Shown piece after piece: positions 1 through 12,400 of a DNA stretch of 26,726 nucleotides; position 1 is the first letter of the stretch, and each line of letters opens with the position of its first letter. The position numbers and the translations under genes are program-made. Origin of the DNA: a virus. Where the stretch lies: positions 1 through 26,726 of IMG/VR virus record IMGVR_UViG_3300025118_000116; one strand, 5' to 3'. The notes beneath the pieces are model-generated. The model worked only from the letters and a program-made list of their open reading frames with translations, ran no database searches and was not told the DNA's origin.

Positions 1-3000
1 ATTTCTCAGTATGGAAGAGTAGAAACCAGTTATGACATGGGTTCCTTTGACTTTAGAACTTCTGGAACTGAAGGAGAACTTCTCTTCTTCCCAACTAAAT
101 TCTCTGCCAACAACTTCAATGTTTCGTTTGTCAATATTGGACTTAACAATAGCATAACAGGTGTTGGATCAACATCATTGGGAGATGTTGCAAGAATCGA
201 AACTTTCCAAAAAGAAAATTTCAGTTCCGAAACAAATATTGTTTCTATTGCTTCGACTTACAGATCTGCTCACTTAATTGTCGAAATCAATAATGATGAA
301 GGCGTATTTGAATATGATGAACTAAATCTAATTCATGATGGAACAGATGCAGAACTCATTGAATATAATCAACTTACCAGTAATAATTACAGCAATTTTG
401 GTACGGTTGGACTTGGAACATATGAATGTGATATTAGTGGAGGGAACTTAAATGTTTCGTTTACTCCAAACGCTGGCACTGCATGTACAACGCAAGTATT
501 TGGAATCTTCCTTCCAACTGCTGCTGGTGGTGGTATTGGTAACACGATTGCCATTGGAAACCCTGATGAAGGTATTGGACTGATTGATTCCCATCAAACC
601 ACGATTGCATCTTCTGGAACCCCAGGAATCCATACGATCGCAACTTACACTCATACTGCAGATAATGATTATCAAGCAGCATACTATGTTGTAAGTATTG
701 AAGATACGACTAATAGTCAATATCAAGTCTCTGAAGTTGTTGTTGTAAATGATTCTTCTGATGTTTATGTCACAGAATATGGTAATGTAACAACTGTAAC
801 TGGAATCGGAACCATTGGTGCCTTGAGGACATCAACTAATACTCATTTACAATTTACTCCACCTGCAAGCACCGCAACTCAAGTTCGCGTCTTCCAGATG
901 GCGATTGAGCAAGTAACACCAGCCGATTTTGGTAATGCAGCACTTAGATTGAACAATGGTATTATTGAAGCGTCTTATGGAACTTACACGGGCACTTCAG
1001 CGAATGTTCTGAGAGCATTTACACTCAGACATAGAGAATCAGAGATCTTTAGAAGAGATGTTGATGCTTCTGATACCGATATCATTTCTCTTTCTGAGGA
1101 TTCTTTGGTAGTTCCTGATCACTTCTTTGTTAGTGGAGAGGAAATTCTCTATAGTTATGTAGAAGCGTCTACTCCAATTGGAATTGAGAATACGACGTTC
1201 CCTGGAATTGGCGCTACTGACTTCTTACCCACGCATGGAGTTCCACTTTATGCTATTAAGGTTAATGACTCCACTATTAAGATTGCATCTTCTGCTGAAA
1301 ATGCTTTAGCATCAGTTGCAGTTCCTGTTGGTATTATTACTGCTGGTGTTAGTACTGCACATGCGTTCACTGCAAGAAATCAAAACACTAAGTGTTTGAT
1401 TGCTCTGGATAATATGATCCAGTCTCCAATCGTTGCTACCGCAACAACCACTGGTATCACTTCAACATTCTTCACCACTGAGGACATCATGAAGGTGTCT
1501 GGAATCACATCATTCTTCGGTGGAGACTTGATTCAGATTGATAATGAGATCATGAAGATCAATACTATCGGTATCGGAACCACAAATGCTATCTTGGTAG
1601 ATAGAGGATGGATGGGAACAACTGTAGCGATTCATACAGAAAATGCTATTGTTACCAAGGTGAATGGATCTTACAACATTGTAGATAACACAATCAACTT
1701 CTACACTGCACCTCAAGGCCCAACTCCTATCGGTACTACAACAAATTCACCTGACGAAAGAGACTTTACTGGAATCACAACATTCTCTACATTCCAAGGT
1801 AGAACATTCTTAAGATCTGGATCTGTAGGAGGTTCTACAAAAGCTTATGATAACAACTATGTCTTTGATGACATCTCGGATGGATTCAATGCTACGACTA
1901 AGGAATTCACACTTAAGTCTAATGGTGAAAATGTTACTGGATTTAGTACCAACAATGCAACAGTTCTGATCAGTAATATCTTCCAGGGTCCAACTGGACA
2001 ATTGACATCTAATCAGGATTATACCCTTTCTGAAGGATCTGGAATATCCACGATTACATTTACTGGTGCAGCAACATCATTGGCATCTGATCCAAATAAT
2101 GCAACAATTCCTGTTGGTGGAATCATCGTATCTGTTGGATCCACTGCTGGATTTGGATATCAACCTTTAGTTGCAGCAGGAGGTACATCCCTTGTTTCTT
2201 CAGCAGGAACTATTACATCCGTTAGTATTGGAAATAGTGGTTCTGGATATAGAGTAGGTGTTCAAACTGTCCATGTTGGGATTCAAACCTTTAGTACAGG
2301 ACTTCCTAATATAACTGGTATTGGTACTGCACAGATTGAAAATGGACATATTACGGGAGTTGCCGTTACTAATGGACAAGTATTTTATATTACGAGAGAT
2401 GTATCCAATGTGGGATATACCTCTATAACTGGAATTACGACTATTACTACTTCTAGTGCTCATGAATTAAATGTTGGTGATGAAGTTATACTTTCTGGAA
2501 TTGCATTGACTTGTGAATATGCACCAGCAGTGGCTATTAGTACGGTGGATTACAATAATACTGCTGGTATTATGACTGTGACTACTTCATCTGCTCATGG
2601 TTTAGTTACTACTGGAAAATCAAGTTTTGTTATTCTTTCTGGTATTGGAATGACTTGTGACTTAGATGCTGGGGTGGGTGTACATACGTATCCTAGAACT
2701 ACTGATCCTTATTATACTGGTTCTCCTGTAACTGCTGTTAATAGCACTACTGAATTTGTAATTCCCGTTGGTGTTTCAACTGTTCCTACTTTCCATAAAA
2801 CTGGGGGATTTGTAATACCAGCAATTCGTGCTCCTAGAACCGCTAATTTCTCTACTAGTGGAACTGATCCTGCTGCAGGAGGAACTCCAGTAACAAAAGT
2901 TATTGATAGTACTTCTTTTGTTGTTAATTCAGGTGTTTCTACTAGAGGACATCTTTATGCTAGAGGTGGTACAGTTACAAAACCTTTAGATATAGTATTT

Positions 3001-4818
3001 GATGATCCTGTTTCTTATTCCAATATCTCCTTGACTGGTGGTGGCGGAACTCAGGCAAAGGCAAACATTGTTGTAGGACAAGGATCTAGTGTAGTTCAGT
3101 TTGAATTTAAAAATAATGGTTATGGATACGGAGTAGGAGATGTCCTTACTGTTCCTATCGGAGGAATGACTGGGATTCCTACAGATACCACCAAGACGTT
3201 TGAAGAATTTCAAATCACTATTGGTGCAATAGAATCTGATTCGTTCTCTGCATGGCACTTCGGTGAACTGCAAGTTCTGGATCTTATTCAAGATCAGTTT
3301 GATGGAGTTAAGAGATCCTTTACTCTTAAAACTGCATCTGCACCTGTAACTATCAGATCTGCTCCAGGTTCTAATATTGTTGTCCAAGACACCCTGTTAG
3401 TTTTCCTGAATGACATCCTCCAAGTCCCCGGTGAAGGTTACACTTTAGATGGTGGTTCTACTTTGACATTCACATCTGCTCCAAAAGGTGCTGATACTGA
3501 TTATACTGGAGACACTTGTAAGATTCTTTTCTATAAAGGAAGTGGAGATGTTGACGTTGTGTTCAGCGATATTCTTGAAACTGTTAAAGATGGCGACACC
3601 TTACAAATTAAAGATCAAGAGAAGCGCCTGGTAACTGAAGTATTTGCCACCGACTCTGTAGATACCAATGCATATAATGGATTTGGAATTGATTCTAATC
3701 CAGATAACATACGTCGTGTTGACTGGTGTAAGCAGAAGGCTGACAAAATTATTGATGGACAAGTCGTAAGTAAGAGTAGAAAAGAAGTCGAACCTCTTGT
3801 CTTCCCAACTACCTTCCTTATTCAACCTGTAGGAGTTTCTTCTGGTATCGCATTCGTCGAAAGTGTCAAAACATTTTTCGACAATGACAAAGAAAATAAC
3901 ACTGAAGCACGCACTAAGAAGATTACTTTAACTTCACAAGATAATATCGTTGGTGCATCAGCAACTGCGGTTGTTTCTATCGCAGGAACTATTTCTGAGA
4001 TTGTCGTTAGTTATGGTGGAACTGGATACACTTCAGCACCAACAGTTATAATTGCAGATCCAGTTGGATTTGCTTATTCTGCACCTAAGACAACATTTGT
4101 CAATGGTAGTGATATCCCTGTTGGTTTGGGAACAACGGCAACGGCAACTGCAACCTTAACTGGGGATGCAGTCTCTGCAATCACTGTTACTAGAGCAGGA
4201 ACTGCGTATACTTCCGCAACTCCTCCTGACGTAATTATTAAAGTTGCAAATTCTCTCTCTGAAGATAACACCACGGATTCTTATTCTGGAGACTTTGGAT
4301 CCATTGTTGGAGTAACTTCAACATCTGTCGGTGTTGCATCGACGGGATATACATTTGACTTCTTCATTCCCATTGACTCGGCTCTCAGAGACATTGATAT
4401 TGTAGGAACTGCGGTTACTGTTAGTGGTATTCAGACAGGATATTATTTCGTGGTAAATAATAGTAATGTTGGTAGTGGTGTCACATCACTCTATCAAGAT
4501 AATACTGTTCTTGGCGTAACAACACAATTCCTAGATAGTGTTTATGAAGTCGCTGCTGTTTCTACAGCAACAACCGCAGTAGCAGGAGTTGGTATCACAT
4601 ATGTAAGAAGAGTCACTGTAAGTGTTCAAGACTTGGGAGATATCACTGGAATTGGACTTACAGAATTCTATGGTAACTATTCATGGGGAAGAATTGATTT
4701 AGGTACAAGAGTTGATGCTCAGGCATTTAATTCTTATACGTTAAATGGTTCTGCTGGAATTTCTACGTCAGCAGTTATTACCAGATCCTCACCTTTAAAA
4801 TTCCAAAACTACTTGTAA
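1..4818 (+). CDS. Giant virion structural protein in the T4 gp7 position (5' partial)
   Basis: The reading frame is open from base 1; the first ATG at 37 is internal because sense codons precede it, so the true start lies upstream. At least 1605 residues are present. Its position directly before gp8 matches T4 gene 7 (baseplate wedge), and T4-like cyanophages carry a very long structural protein here, sometimes annotated VrlC-like. The protein is rich in G, T, S, V and I, with no enzymatic motif seen. Visible modules: an IDNEIM...RGWMGTT segment (about 1519-1650), two TTSSAH segments (2431-2514 and 2563-2694), four GxGY-type repeats (near 2235, 3112, 4012 and 4192), and two segments of the FTLK...LQxPxxxY kind (one near 3310-3450). 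The C-terminus, SSPLKFQNYL, resembles ends of cyanophage baseplate-associated proteins from memory. A structural role is well supported; equivalence to gp7 is inferred from gene order only. Confidence 0.75.
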   Translation: MSQYGRVETSYDMGSFDFRTSGTEGELLFFPTKFSANNFNVSFVNIGLNNSITGVGSTSLGDVARIETFQKENFSSETNIVSIASTYRSAHLIVEINNDEGVFEYDELNLIHDGTDAELIEYNQLTSNNYSNFGTVGLGTYECDISGGNLNVSFTPNAGTACTTQVFGIFLPTAAGGGIGNTIAIGNPDEGIGLIDSHQTTIASSGTPGIHTIATYTHTADNDYQAAYYVVSIEDTTNSQYQVSEVVVVNDSSDVYVTEYGNVTTVTGIGTIGALRTSTNTHLQFTPPASTATQVRVFQMAIEQVTPADFGNAALRLNNGIIEASYGTYTGTSANVLRAFTLRHRESEIFRRDVDASDTDIISLSEDSLVVPDHFFVSGEEILYSYVEASTPIGIENTTFPGIGATDFLPTHGVPLYAIKVNDSTIKIASSAENALASVAVPVGIITAGVSTAHAFTARNQNTKCLIALDNMIQSPIVATATTTGITSTFFTTEDIMKVSGITSFFGGDLIQIDNEIMKINTIGIGTTNAILVDRGWMGTTVAIHTENAIVTKVNGSYNIVDNTINFYTAPQGPTPIGTTTNSPDERDFTGITTFSTFQGRTFLRSGSVGGSTKAYDNNYVFDDISDGFNATTKEFTLKSNGENVTGFSTNNATVLISNIFQGPTGQLTSNQDYTLSEGSGISTITFTGAATSLASDPNNATIPVGGIIVSVGSTAGFGYQPLVAAGGTSLVSSAGTITSVSIGNSGSGYRVGVQTVHVGIQTFSTGLPNITGIGTAQIENGHITGVAVTNGQVFYITRDVSNVGYTSITGITTITTSSAHELNVGDEVILSGIALTCEYAPAVAISTVDYNNTAGIMTVTTSSAHGLVTTGKSSFVILSGIGMTCDLDAGVGVHTYPRTTDPYYTGSPVTAVNSTTEFVIPVGVSTVPTFHKTGGFVIPAIRAPRTANFSTSGTDPAAGGTPVTKVIDSTSFVVNSGVSTRGHLYARGGTVTKPLDIVFDDPVSYSNISLTGGGGTQAKANIVVGQGSSVVQFEFKNNGYGYGVGDVLTVPIGGMTGIPTDTTKTFEEFQITIGAIESDSFSAWHFGELQVLDLIQDQFDGVKRSFTLKTASAPVTIRSAPGSNIVVQDTLLVFLNDILQVPGEGYTLDGGSTLTFTSAPKGADTDYTGDTCKILFYKGSGDVDVVFSDILETVKDGDTLQIKDQEKRLVTEVFATDSVDTNAYNGFGIDSNPDNIRRVDWCKQKADKIIDGQVVSKSRKEVEPLVFPTTFLIQPVGVSSGIAFVESVKTFFDNDKENNTEARTKKITLTSQDNIVGASATAVVSIAGTISEIVVSYGGTGYTSAPTVIIADPVGFAYSAPKTTFVNGSDIPVGLGTTATATATLTGDAVSAITVTRAGTAYTSATPPDVIIKVANSLSEDNTTDSYSGDFGSIVGVTSTSVGVASTGYTFDFFIPIDSALRDIDIVGTAVTVSGIQTGYYFVVNNSNVGSGVTSLYQDNTVLGVTTQFLDSVYEVAAVSTATTAVAGVGITYVRRVTVSVQDLGDITGIGLTEFYGNYSWGRIDLGTRVDAQAFNSYTLNGSAGISTSAVITRSSPLKFQNYL

Positions 4819-4826
4819 TTTAAGTA

Positions 4827-4834
4827 GATAAATA
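4827..4834 (+). promoter_or_regulatory. T4-type late promoter box (GATAAATA) before gp8
   Basis: GATAAATA lies in the 37-base gap between the gp7-position gene and gp8. It matches the T4 late -10 element TATAAATA at seven of eight positions. ATG 4856 of gp8 is about 22 bases downstream, leaving room for a short leader. No -35 box is expected for gp55-type late promoters. No strong Shine-Dalgarno sequence precedes this ATG. Confidence 0.5.
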
Positions 4835-4855
4835 ACCAAAAAAGACCTGTTAAAA

Positions 4856-6415
4856 ATGGCAGCAATCATAACTGATCAACTTCGTATCCTAAATTCAAAA
4901 GAATTTGTTGCCAGTGTGGCATCGACTAGTAATTCTTATTACACTTTTGTTGGACTTCCAAATCCAACAGAGGTGAAATCAACTTGGGATACTAGTCCGC
5001 CTGATCCTAGAGATAGTTTTAATGAGGAGAATAGTTATTGGGACACAATGATTGCTCTCAAGAAGATTAGTTCTTCTGACATCAAGAGAGTTGTAAGAAA
5101 GGTGTCTTGGGCATCTGGTGTCACATATGACATGTATAGAAATGACATTAAGGCAGAAAATCCATCAAAACCTTCAAATGCCACAACTTTGTACGGAGCA
5201 AATTATTATGTAATGAACTCTGATTATAGAGTTTATATTTGTCTTCAAAATGGAACTAATCCAGAGAACCCAAGTGGCAGAGCATCTCTTGACGAACCCA
5301 CTTTTACTGATTTAGAACCAAGAGAAGCAGGTACAAGTGGTGATGGATATATTTGGAAATATCTGTTTACGATCAGTCCAAGTGACATCACTAAGTTTGA
5401 CTCCACAAACTTCTTACCAGTTCCTGCTGACTGGACAACCACTACTGATGCAAATATTACTGCAGTTAGAAACAATGCTTCTTCTAGTGGACAAATCAAG
5501 ATTGTAACTGTCACTAACAGAGGTGTTGGATTAGGAACAGCAAATAGAACTTACACCAGAGTTCCCATCAAAGGTGATGGAAGAGGTGCAGAGGCAACTG
5601 TTGTTGTAAATAACAACTCTAAGATTGAGTCCGTCACTGTTTCAAATGGTGGTAGTGGATACACTTTTGGAACTCTTGATTTAGTTGGTGGAAATGTTCC
5701 AACAGGAACTACAACTCCAGTTTTTGACGTAATCATTCCTTCTCAGGATGGACATGGCGCAAATGTCTACAAAGAGTTGGGAGCACTCAATTCTTTGGTT
5801 TATTCTAGAATTGAAAACGATACTGAAAACCCAGATTTTATCACTGGAAACCAGATTGCAAGAGTTGGTATTGTAGAAAATCCAAAGGCATATTCATCTA
5901 CAGATCTTTTAGATCTGAACAAAGCCGCGGCAACATATGCTTTGAGATTGGTTGGAACTGGATATAGTTCTGCTACTTTTGAGGATGATGTTTTAATCAC
6001 TCAAACGATTGGTATTGGTTCTACTGCAGTAGGAAAAGTTGTTTCTTATGATCAAACAACTGGTGTCTTGAAGTATTGGCAAGACAGAACCATGGCAGGT
6101 TTTAATACCGATGGAACCAAGGATACTTCCCCACAATATGGATTCTCTCTGAATAGATTTACTGCTGATACTGTTACTGGCGGATCGTTTGATATTGTTG
6201 GTGGATCAGTGACTTTAGGTATTGATACAATCTTTACAGGTTTATCAACCGTAATAAATAATAAGACATATTATCTTGGACAAGAGTTCGATAGTGGAAT
6301 TGCCAATCCTGAAGTAGAGAAATACTCAGGCAACATCATTTATGTAGATAATAGGCCCTCGATCACTAGATCAGTGAATCAAAAAGAAGATATTAAAGTC
6401 ATTTTGCAGTTCTAA
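4856..6415 (+). CDS. gp8: Baseplate wedge subunit gp8
   Basis: Encodes 519 residues. The N-terminus MAAIITDQLRILNSKEFV, the WDTSPPDPRDSFNEENSYWDTMIALKKI region (about 44-71) and the following VSWASG-TYDMYR segment are recognised as the cyanophage form of T4 gp8, a wedge protein that binds gp7, gp10 and gp6 in the baseplate. T4 gp8 is 334 residues; the extra length here is mainly in the C-terminal half. It includes an NGGSGYTFGT copy of the window-wide GxGYT module (near residue 265) and a segment ending in a Y-Q-T-T-G-V-L-K stretch resembling the SGxxAxV...TxTLxL module. The gene follows a GATAAATA late-promoter box and is followed after 6 bases by the next baseplate gene, consistent with one operon. 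Identification rests on N-terminal residues and synteny. Confidence 0.88.
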   Translation: MAAIITDQLRILNSKEFVASVASTSNSYYTFVGLPNPTEVKSTWDTSPPDPRDSFNEENSYWDTMIALKKISSSDIKRVVRKVSWASGVTYDMYRNDIKAENPSKPSNATTLYGANYYVMNSDYRVYICLQNGTNPENPSGRASLDEPTFTDLEPREAGTSGDGYIWKYLFTISPSDITKFDSTNFLPVPADWTTTTDANITAVRNNASSSGQIKIVTVTNRGVGLGTANRTYTRVPIKGDGRGAEATVVVNNNSKIESVTVSNGGSGYTFGTLDLVGGNVPTGTTTPVFDVIIPSQDGHGANVYKELGALNSLVYSRIENDTENPDFITGNQIARVGIVENPKAYSSTDLLDLNKAAATYALRLVGTGYSSATFEDDVLITQTIGIGSTAVGKVVSYDQTTGVLKYWQDRTMAGFNTDGTKDTSPQYGFSLNRFTADTVTGGSFDIVGGSVTLGIDTIFTGLSTVINNKTYYLGQEFDSGIANPEVEKYSGNIIYVDNRPSITRSVNQKEDIKVILQF

Positions 6416-6421
6416 AGAATT

Positions 6422-9400
6422 ATGCCACAAGAAACTAATCTTAACGTCGCGCCATATTTCGACGATTTTGATGCGAATAATGACTATTACAAGGTTTTAT
6501 TCAAACCTGGTTATCCAGTACAAGCTAGAGAATTAAACAATCTCCAGTCCATCCTGCAAAATCAGGTTGAAACTTTTGGCAAGCACTTGTTTAAAGAGGG
6601 TGCTAAGGTAATTCCAGGAAATACGGCATATAACACTTCTTATTTTGCAGTTCAACTGGTAAACACTTATCTTGGTGTACCAGTTAGCAATTACGTTAGT
6701 CGCCTTATGGGCGCAAAAATCACTGGACAAACTTCTGGAGTAACTGCAGTAGTAGAAAAGGTTCTGGTTGATTTTGAGTCGGAAGCAGGAAATACAACAC
6801 TATACATCAGTTACCTTGGATCAGATTCTAGTAATAATACAACGCAAGTTTTTTCTGATGGCGAACTTTTAACGTCAAATGAGACGATTGCTACAGAAAA
6901 CACCATCATTGCTGCTGGTGAACCCTTTGCATCCACTATTCCAATCGGTGCGGCAGCTACTGGATCAGCATTTTCGATCCAAAATGGTGTTTATTTCGCA
7001 AAAGGTTCATTTGTAATCGTAGATAGCCAGACTATTCTTCTTGATCAGTATGGTTCTACTCCAAGTTATAGAATTGGACTTACTTTAAGAGAAGAAATCA
7101 TCAATGCTGATCTTGATCCAACTTTAAATGATAATGCAGGCGGATTTAACAACTTTTCTGCACCAGGTGCGGATAGACTTAAAATCACAGCATTTTTAAT
7201 TAAGAAGCAACCTGACGATTTTAACGATAATGACTTCATTGAACTCGCTACCATTTCAAATGGTATTCTGAGATCTAAAAAACAGTCTACTAATTATGCT
7301 CTCATCCAGGATGAACTGGCAAGAAGAACATATGCAGAGTCTGGTGACTACTATGTAACTCCTTTTGATCTGGTAGTCAAGAACTCTTTGAATGATAACC
7401 TCGGAAACAGAGGTGTATTCAACGCAAATCAATTAACTTATGGGGGTTCCTCCCCATCAGAGGATCTTGCACTATATAAAGTCTCTCCAGGTAAGGCATT
7501 TGTAAAAGGATATGAGATTGAGACTATTAGTCCAACATATCTTGATGTATTGAAGCCTAGAACTTTGAAAGTTCTAGAAGATCAAGCAATCAATTACAAT
7601 ACCGGATCCACACTCAAGTTAAACAGAGTTTTTGGTGCTCCCACAGTCGGAATTGGCAATACTTTTGTCTTAAGTCTTAGAAGTGCAAGAGTTGGAACTG
7701 CGGCAACAAGTGAACAAGGTAAAGAAATTGGACTTGCAAGAGTTTATGACTTTAAGTTAGACTCTGGTTCATATAATGCTGCAAATTCTAATATTAACGA
7801 ATGGGATATCTCTTTATATGATGTTCAGACTGTTACAGAAATCACTCTGAATGAACCAATCACACTTTCAACACCTACTTTTGTCAAAGGTGCGAATAGT
7901 GGAGCAACAGCGTTCTTGAAGTCTTCAGTTGCTGCTGGAGTTGCTTTAACGGTATATGAAAAAACAGGTGAATTCATCAAAAATGAATCATTCATCTTTG
8001 ATGGCGTAGCAAACACCAGAGTTGCAACCTCAGTCACTTCTTTTGGTATTGGAGATGTAAAATCTGTTCATGCAATTACTGGTAGTGCATCAACTATCAC
8101 ATATTTCTCTGCAGATACTATTCAATCCACATTTTTCAGCGTTGGTGTTGCATCTATTTCTGCTGCATATTTTGATGGCACTCCTGCAGGCATTACAACT
8201 GTAGTGAGCACAAATCCATCTTTCCCCGGTGGAATTAAGATCGGAAATCTTGTAAGATTTACAAATACAACATCAAATGATCCAACTTTTGCTTCTGTTG
8301 TAAGTGTTGCTAGTTCTTCTATCAATATTGCTGGTGTAACCACTGTGACTGGAGTCACCGATGGCGCACTTCCAGCAACTCAGTTAAATGTATCGGATTT
8401 CACTGTTGTAGCATCTGCACTTGACGGATCTATCGATAATTCCTTCTACACAGTGATGCCGAAGGAAAATATTGCTGAAATTGACTTAACTGACGCTTCG
8501 ATTAGCATTAGAAAAACGTTCTCAGTCAATATTGTTGATAATGAACTGGGTTCTGTGGTTACTGCAAGTACAAAGGAGACTTTTGAACCATTTGACGTTG
8601 AAAGATATCAATTAATTAGAAGCGATGGATCTACTGAGGTATTAACTTCTGATAAATTTGAGTTTACTAACGGAAATACTCAAATCCAAATTAGAAACCT
8701 TGGATCTAACAACACTTCAGCAACTCTTGTAGCAACTCTCAAGAAATTAAAGCCAAAATCTAAGGTTAAGTTAAAAAATAGAGTCATTAGCATCGTAGTA
8801 GACAAATCATCTTTGTCTTCTTCGGGTATTGGATCAACCACATTGGGTGATGGACTCACTTTTGGCAATTATCCTTTCGGAACCAGAGTTCAAGACGAAA
8901 ATATTTCTCTGAATACTCCAGATATCGTCAGAATTCATGCAGTTTATGAATCTATCAACAATTCTGATCCATCTGCACCTACAATTCAATTAAGTTCAAT
9001 CACTGGGCCTACTGGAAAAACCTCTGATTTGATTATTGGAGAGCAATTTGTAGGACAAGCGACAGGATCTATTGCAATTGTAGCAGAAAGAAATAGTGAT
9101 TCCACAATTCAGTTTATTGCAAAAAATAATATTAATTTTGCAGTTGGTGAGGTTATTGTTTTCCAGGAATCTAACATCCAAGCAGTCAATGCAAATGTTA
9201 CCATTCCTAGTCTTGAAATTTCTTCAGGATTTACGTTCGATAATGGACAAAATACATCTTTCTATGACTATGGTTTCTTAACAAGAAAGAAAGACGCTAA
9301 GGCACCCATAAGAAAACTCAAAGTTTACTTTGAAACTGGATATTATCAGTCAACTGATGAAGGAGATGTTACAACCGTAGCATCTTATGACACATTTGAC

Positions 9401-12400
9401 TTTGCTAGAGATGTTCAGTTTGTAAATGGAATTAGAAACACGGATCTCATTGATATTCGCCCAAGAGTCTCCGACTACACTGTTAGTGAGGGTGCAAGAT
9501 CTCCTCTGGAGTTTAATGGAAGAACATTTACTGGATCTGGAAACTCTGCGGCAAATATCTTAGCATCTAATGAGTCTATTGTTACTGACTTCTCATTCTA
9601 CCTTGGTAGAATTGATAGAGTTTATGTAACAAAGAGTGGAACCATGCAAGTTAAGTATGGAACTCCATCTGAGAAACCTCAAAAACCAGCTCCTGTTGAA
9701 GATGCTCTTGAGATTGCTACAATCAATCTTCCGCCATATCTCTATGATGTTTCTCAGGCATCTCTGAGTTTCTTGAATCACAAGAGATATAGAATGGTTG
9801 ACATCAAGAAACTTGAGAATAGAATCAAGAATCTTGAATATTATACTGCACTTTCTTTACTTGAAACTAATACTGCCAATCTTTTCATTCCTGATGCTAG
9901 CGGACTGAATAAATTCAAGTCTGGATTCTTTGTAGATAACTTTAGCAATCTATTGGCGCAAGAAGAATTCGTAGAATTCAAAAATAGTATTGATATTAAG
10001 AATAAGGAACTGCGTCCACAACACCACACAGATTCTATTGACTTGATCCTAGGCCCTGTAGAGGGTAATGATCCTGCTGCAGATCTTCAGTTTGCTGTAC
10101 CAGAAGGAAGCAACATTAGTAAGACTGGTGACATTATTACTTTGGATTATACTGAAACTGAATGGTTAAAGCAGACTTTTGCTACCAGAACTGAGAGTGT
10201 CACACCATTCTTGGTAAGTTTCTGGAATGGTTCTATGGAACTGACTCCAGCAACAGATACATGGACTGATACTGTAAGATTAGAAGCAAAAATTATCAAC
10301 ACTGAGGGTAATTACGCTGAAACTCTGGAGATCGCATCCAGAACTATGAATGTTGATCCACAAACAGGATTTGCACCTACTGTGTGGAATGCTTGGGAAA
10401 CTGAGTGGACTGGACAAGAAATTATTGAAACATCAGCAGAAAGAATCATCCGTGGTGGCGGAAACAGAAATGTTCAAGGCCCTGGTGGAAGAGCTAGACA
10501 AAGACGATGGCAAGAAACTGTCACTGATACTGTTGTTCAGGATACTTTCAAAGAAGTTAGAGACACTGGCATTCAAACCAGAAGTGGAACCAGAACTATT
10601 ATTACTGAGCAGTTTGATACTACCTCTGCTGGTGATAGAGTCGTTAATAGAAATCTCATTTCGTTCATGAGATCTAGAAACATTCAGTTTGTTTCTAAGA
10701 GAATGAAACCTTCTACAAGAATGTATGCATTCTTTGATGGAGAGGACGTAACCAAGTATTGTACACCAAAACTCTTGGAAATCACCATGAGTTCTGGAAC
10801 TTTCCAAGTTAGCGAAACTGTAACTGGAAGAATGCTTCCACCAGGAGCGCAAGCAAGAGAAGTTCTGAATTCTACTCCATCTATTACTTTCAGAGTTGCC
10901 ACCTCTAACCACAAAGAAGGCCCATATAATGCTCCTCTGACTGTATTCAGACAAAATCCATATGATGGATCAACTCTCCCATCAACATATTCATCTACTT
11001 CAACTGTACTGAATGTTGATACTTTCTCTCTGGCAAATCAACCTGAGGGTGCGTTTGAAGGATACACAGCAGCTGACATGTATCTGACTGGACAAACCAG
11101 TGGTGCTCAGGCACGAATTTCTAGAGTCAGATTGCTATCCGATATTAGTGCTACTCTGATCGGTAGTTTCTACATTCCCGATCCCAACTCTCAAAACAAT
11201 CCAAGATTTGAGACTGGACAGAGAGTATTTACTCTGGTTAATAATGAAAACAACGATCAGAGTGCTGCAAATACCATTGCAGAAGAAGCATTCACAGCAT
11301 CTGGAACTCTAGAGACTGTACAAGAGAATATTATCTCTGTTAGAAATGCAAGAATTGAAAATAAGCAGGAGTTTGGAGAGAGAACTACTGCAAGAACAAC
11401 TGGAACTCAGTTGGTTGCAACTAATGTTATTTCTACACAAGACAGAAACATAACTGTTACTCAGTGGTATGATCCTCTGGCACAGTCTTTCTTGGTTGAT
11501 GATGAAACAGGTATCTTCCTGACAAGTTGTGAAGTCTTCCTTGCATCTAAGGACGACAATGATATTCCCATCACTTTCCAGATTAGAACAATGAATGGTG
11601 GGGTTCCAACTCAAAAAGTTGTACCATTCTCTGAGGTTATTTTAGATCCTGATGATGTTAACATTTCTGCAGATGGATCTGTTCCAACTAAATTTACATT
11701 CAATTCTCCAGTATATCTGGAGGGCGGTAGTGAATATGCAATCGCACTTGCTTCTATCTCAACTAAGTATAGCGCATATATCTCTAGAATTGGTGAAGAG
11801 GATATCCTCACTCAAACCTTTATCTCCAACCAACCATATCTTGGATCTCTGTTTAAGTCTCAAAATGCCTCAACTTGGGAACCAAGTCAGTGGGAAGATC
11901 TTAAGTTCACATTATACAGAGCAGATTTTGTAGGGAATGGATCCGTTGAGTTCTATAACCCAGAACTCTCCAAAGGAAATGGAGAAATTGCTAGGTTGCT
12001 TACTAATCCACTTGAGTTTACCTCTAGAACTGCAAGAATCGGAATTGGATCCACACTCCAGGATACAGATCTACAACTAGGTAATACTATTTCTCAACTT
12101 GGAACAAATGCAACAGGTGACTATGTTGGAAACGCTGGTATTGCAACTGGAACTCTCCAGGTAATTAACAGCGGTATTGGATATACCCCATCTCAAGATA
12201 CTCTCTTGTATGGTGGTGTTCCTCTTACAACGATCACTGGTAGCGGTTCAAATGCTAAGGCAAATATCACAATCAACAATGGTGTTGCAGTAGCAGCAAC
12301 GATTTCTGAATCTGGAACTGGATATGTTATTGGCGACGTTCTTGGTATTGGTACAATTGGGAATGATTCTCTTGGTTCTGGAGCAAGACTCTCCGTTGTT

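Noticed and set aside
448-4274. Numerous open frames of 61-133 codons on the - strand opposite the baseplate genes (and similar ones elsewhere)
   Set aside because: They lie antisense to clear coding sequence, have no ribosome site or recognisable motif, and have the serine- or valine-rich composition expected from reading the complement of G/T-rich repeats.
6253-6260. AATAAATA, a late-promoter-like box about 160 bases before the 2497-residue gene
   Set aside because: It lies within gp8 coding sequence, far from the next start, and AT-rich coding DNA will produce such boxes by chance; another AATAAATA occurs at 22839-22846 in mid-gene.
10433-10954. 173-codon - strand frame inside the 2497-residue gene
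   Set aside because: Antisense to conserved-looking sequence, with skewed serine/arginine composition; treated as a shadow.
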